From contig NZ_SEMB01000004.1 in NCBI RefSeq assembly GCF_004153225.1, forward strand, positions 1 to 64,000: DNA of 64,000 nt. The letters are read 5' to 3'. The stretch's first letter is position 1. Every line of letters starts with the position of its first letter. Under the pieces are notes generated by a model. That model was not told the origin of the DNA, did not search any database, and saw only the letters and a list, made by a program, of their open reading frames with translations. The translations under genes and the position numbers were made by a program. Of this stretch, positions 61,563 through 64,000 are shown one piece after another. Origin of the DNA: Sporolactobacillus sp. THM7-7. Lineage in GTDB: Bacteria; Bacillota; Bacilli; Bacillales; Sporolactobacillaceae.

Positions 61563-63232
61563 TTTCGTTGTATTTTAATTAAGGGATGACCGGATGATTG
61601 GATGATCCGCTTAATTTCTCGATTATAAATTCTTTTCTTCTTGGCTGGGTCGACCACACGGTAAAGCCGCCACGTATTCCCGTATTCTTTTTCCAGTTTC
61701 GCAAATGCGGCTCCCTTACCATAAAAGTTTTTATAACGTTCGTTTACTGCATTGAGAGTCGCCACTCCATCTGGTTTCGGCACCAGAATGTAATCGATAC
61801 TCTTTTTAAAAGGATCCTTCAAGGACTGATTAAAGTCGCGATCACTGGTAATGACAAACTGATTACTTCTTTTCGTACTCAGAATAATTTGAAACGCGTT
61901 AAAAGAGTCCATAAGCACCGAGGCATTTGGTTCTTTTAGAAGTAACTGATCCAAATCCGAGGCTATTTTCTTAGAAAGGCGGTTGCTTTGATAAATCGGA
62001 CTGTCTTTATAATGAATCGTATGGTATTCCTCAGGAGCTAAATGAATGTTGTTCATCACGTATCCGGTTGTGTACGCACACACGGCAAGCGTTATTGCTG
62101 TGATACAACCACCAACGATATAATAACGACGCCCGTGTTCTTTTTGTTTCTTCAGTTCATAGGGAAGCCAGGCGACGACAAGCGGCATCGGATAAACAAA
62201 AAATCTCAGCCAACCGTACGAGGCACCTCTATATAACATTATGAGCTGCATTAATGGAATCGAAAAGACGAAAAGGAGCAGACAGTAAAAATCCGACTTC
62301 AACAGTTTTTTTCTCATCAACCGCATAACAATAATCGCCGCAAGCGGAATGAGAAATGGAGCACTTCTTTGTACGAGAAACAAAAGCGAAGCGCCTAAAT
62401 CACCGATCACAGGCCCAATCGTCGGATTCTTGATTAACCCTTCCGATTGCGCCAGATTTGAATAACTGGAGCGCAGGAAAAAAAGACTATCTCCCATAAT
62501 GGACCAATTAAGTACAAGCCAAATGATTCCGCTATATACTACCGGAAGGAGAGCGATGAGTTCACTGGCTTCTAATTTCTGACAGGTAATGCGATACGTA
62601 TTTTGTTCCGAGGTTCTCCTTCGGCTCCAAATGATAAGTGTCAGGGAAACCGCGAGCGAACCCCCAAAAAATATAGACTCATACCGTGTGAAAAAAGCAA
62701 ATGCAAGAGAGAATCCGATAAAAATCAAGGATATCACACTTTTTGAATCAGTCCAGTCGAGAAACGCTGTCACACACCAAACGAGAAAGAAAACAAAAAT
62801 CATTTCACTCATCCCATTTGATCCATATAGAAAAATAAATGGATTAAAAGCGAACAGCATGACAAGACCGATACTGAGAAACAGTGAGTTTTCCCTTCTT
62901 ATAAAACTTTTAAATAAATGAACAGCGGTTAGCGATGCACATAGAGCGGTCAAAATAATTCCGGCAATTCCTTCCGATGCAAGTTCCGGAAAAAGCGGCT
63001 TAATGATAAGAATAGGCAACATCAGCAGACTGGGTAACGGATTCCAGACAAATCCGATAGCCGCCAGATGCGGATCTCTACTAAAAAGGACATAATAAGC
63101 ATTGGCGACACGGCTTAGGGCATCTCCGGGAATGAAATGATTCCAGTGGGCCATCCATATGCCGAAAGACAGTTCGGCGGAGAAAATGGCAATACCGAGG
63201 GCAATGGCAATAAGACGTTTACTTTTTGACAT
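61559..63232 (-). CDS. Polytopic membrane protein, glycosyltransferase (GT39/PMT-like)
   Basis: This 557-residue membrane protein has about 12 helices and a C-terminal soluble tail. After the first helix an acidic, aromatic loop (IPGDALSRVANAYYVLFSRD) resembles the D-x-(R/N) active loop of dolichyl- or polyprenyl-phosphate-sugar dependent glycosyltransferases of the GT39/GT83 type. FSKRSN-like and TSDRDFNQSL segments lie in the tail. It probably transfers a sugar from a lipid carrier to a wall polymer or protein. It overlaps the end of the upstream GtrA-type gene by 14 bases, so the two probably work together. Confidence 0.7.
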   Translation of the reverse strand: MSKSKRLIAIALGIAIFSAELSFGIWMAHWNHFIPGDALSRVANAYYVLFSRDPHLAAIGFVWNPLPSLLMLPILIIKPLFPELASEGIAGIILTALCASLTAVHLFKSFIRRENSLFLSIGLVMLFAFNPFIFLYGSNGMSEMIFVFFLVWCVTAFLDWTDSKSVISLIFIGFSLAFAFFTRYESIFFGGSLAVSLTLIIWSRRRTSEQNTYRITCQKLEASELIALLPVVYSGIIWLVLNWSIMGDSLFFLRSSYSNLAQSEGLIKNPTIGPVIGDLGASLLFLVQRSAPFLIPLAAIIVMRLMRKKLLKSDFYCLLLFVFSIPLMQLIMLYRGASYGWLRFFVYPMPLVVAWLPYELKKQKEHGRRYYIVGGCITAITLAVCAYTTGYVMNNIHLAPEEYHTIHYKDSPIYQSNRLSKKIASDLDQLLLKEPNASVLMDSFNAFQIILSTKRSNQFVITSDRDFNQSLKDPFKKSIDYILVPKPDGVATLNAVNERYKNFYGKGAAFAKLEKEYGNTWRLYRVVDPAKKKRIYNREIKRIIQSSGHPLIKIQRK

Positions 63233-64000
63233 GATGAATCACCGTTTGACTTTCTTCAAGTAAATGGACTTCCGATAAAACATTGGTTTTGCGAGCGTTG
63301 AATGTCCATCTGTCATTTAAGAGAAAATTCCAGAAGACTCCCCCCACGATACCCAATATTCCGCTTAAAATAGGGGAAAAATGGAAAAAATAATGAACAA
63401 GGGAAACGATGGCGCTCGAGACACCAATTCCGCTGCAAGACACAATAACATACTTGATCAGGCGCGGCATCCAGGCAAAGGCATTTGTCGGCGGCCGCAT
63501 TTTCCAGGTGAAAAATTGGTTCAGGAAAAAGTTGCCGAGCATACTGACGAGAGATGACACGATGAAGGCGAGCAGAACGTGGACATGCCCCGCCAACAGC
63601 AGCTGATAGACAGCCAGATTAACCGCTACACCGCTAAGACCGACCATGCAAAAGAGATAAAAGCGCCGGTCTTCTTCGCTTGCCCATACCAACCGAAAGA
63701 GATGCAGCACGTATTTCAGCGATTCTGCTGCATTCATTTTCGAACTTCCGTGGCTCCTCGCATCGAACCGGTAAGGGATCTCGGCGATTTTGTCGATATG
63801 GGCACGAACAATCAGTTCCAGCATGACTTTCCAGCCGATCGGATGAAACGTTTTCCCTGCAATGACTGTTTTACGAACGGCAAAATAGCCGCTTGTCGGA
63901 TCGGAAACGCCTCGGATCCTTTTCAGCGCCAGCCGCGCAAGCATTCTGCCAGTCCAGGAAATAAACCGGCGGTAACCATTCAGCCCGCCGTCGCTGCCTC
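63219..64000 (-). CDS. Glycosyltransferase with C-terminal GtrA domain (partial, 5' end outside window)
   Basis: The gene enters from the right edge. Coding continues in frame past the internal ATG at 63944 to base 64000 (GLNGYRRFISWTGRM), so the start is outside. The visible 260 residues begin with the end of a polyprenyl-phosphate glycosyltransferase domain (GVSDPTSGYFAVRK, then ARSHGSSKMNAAESLKYVLH). A GtrA domain of four helices follows (CMVGLSGVAVNLAVYQLLLA to GVFWNFLLNDRWTF). Such fusions make or flip polyprenyl-phosphate sugars that feed GT39-like enzymes, such as the overlapping downstream gene. Confidence 0.83.
   Translation of the reverse strand, partial: GSDGGLNGYRRFISWTGRMLARLALKRIRGVSDPTSGYFAVRKTVIAGKTFHPIGWKVMLELIVRAHIDKIAEIPYRFDARSHGSSKMNAAESLKYVLHLFRLVWASEEDRRFYLFCMVGLSGVAVNLAVYQLLLAGHVHVLLAFIVSSLVSMLGNFFLNQFFTWKMRPPTNAFAWMPRLIKYVIVSCSGIGVSSAIVSLVHYFFHFSPILSGILGIVGGVFWNFLLNDRWTFNARKTNVLSEVHLLEESQTVIHHVKK

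Overview
The window looks like chromosome of a spore-forming, fermentative member of the Bacillota, most like Sporolactobacillus or a close relative. This is inferred from a CotD-like spore coat protein, the DUF1659/DUF2922/YvrJ trio, AGGAGG-type ribosome binding sites, CcpA-type cre sites, a Bacillus-type teichuronic-acid gene set and a lactate permease. Base composition is moderate. Most genes lie on the minus strand. No rRNA operon, CRISPR array, intact insertion sequence or complete prophage was seen. There is one tRNA, Ala with anticodon GGC.

Region 1 (1-16.9 kb) is a decayed accessory zone. It holds DnaA-box-like repeats at the left edge, DUF2935 and DUF1259 genes, a relic of an ATP-dependent DNA ligase, and a frameshifted TxpA-like toxin that still has a recognisable antisense-RNA promoter. 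An NADH oxidase follows, then a BceAB-type peptide-resistance ABC transporter whose response regulator is broken and whose kinase is absent. Next come a polyol or inositol-like catabolic group (isomerase pseudogene, Gfo/Idh/MocA oxidoreductase, TIM-barrel isomerase, IolT-like transporter), aroD, an ArsR relic and a HigBA-like toxin-antitoxin pair.

Region 2 (16.9-46 kb) is central and catabolic metabolism. It contains mannitol uptake and its regulation (mtlA-mtlR-mtlD), small Bacillales proteins, RidA, a DUF1906-LysM-PG-binding protein, a lactate permease gene with a nonsense codon, a sorbitol-PTS relic, a Ca2+-type P-ATPase, the tRNA, an Rpn nuclease with a frameshift, a metallophosphoesterase, a two-domain nitrilase-like exported protein, an M20 amidohydrolase, the galKET operon, a C39-like peptidase, a zinc alcohol dehydrogenase and an MFS transporter. 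Two TGTGA-N6-TCACA boxes, before the lactate permease and the alcohol dehydrogenase, suggest shared Fnr/Crp-type control of fermentation genes.

Region 3 (46-59 kb) is a surface-polysaccharide locus closely resembling the B. subtilis teichuronic acid genes tuaA-H, but rearranged into blocks on both strands, with an extra epimerase and an extra glycosyltransferase. A 21-bp tandem repeat organised in 84-bp superunits lies between tuaG and tuaH. Region 4 (59-64 kb) holds cotD, an AraC regulator, a haloacid dehalogenase and a membrane glycosyltransferase pair cut by the right edge.

The best unexplained signals are the 21/84-bp repeat, the minus-strand small transcript unit at 46.05-46.36 kb, the orphan plus-strand unit at 58.92-59.11 kb, the three-way-junction-like fold near 1.29 kb, and the decayed type I toxin-antitoxin unit near 2.4 kb. 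Many gene breaks are single-base changes. From sequence alone, true decay cannot be separated from assembly error.
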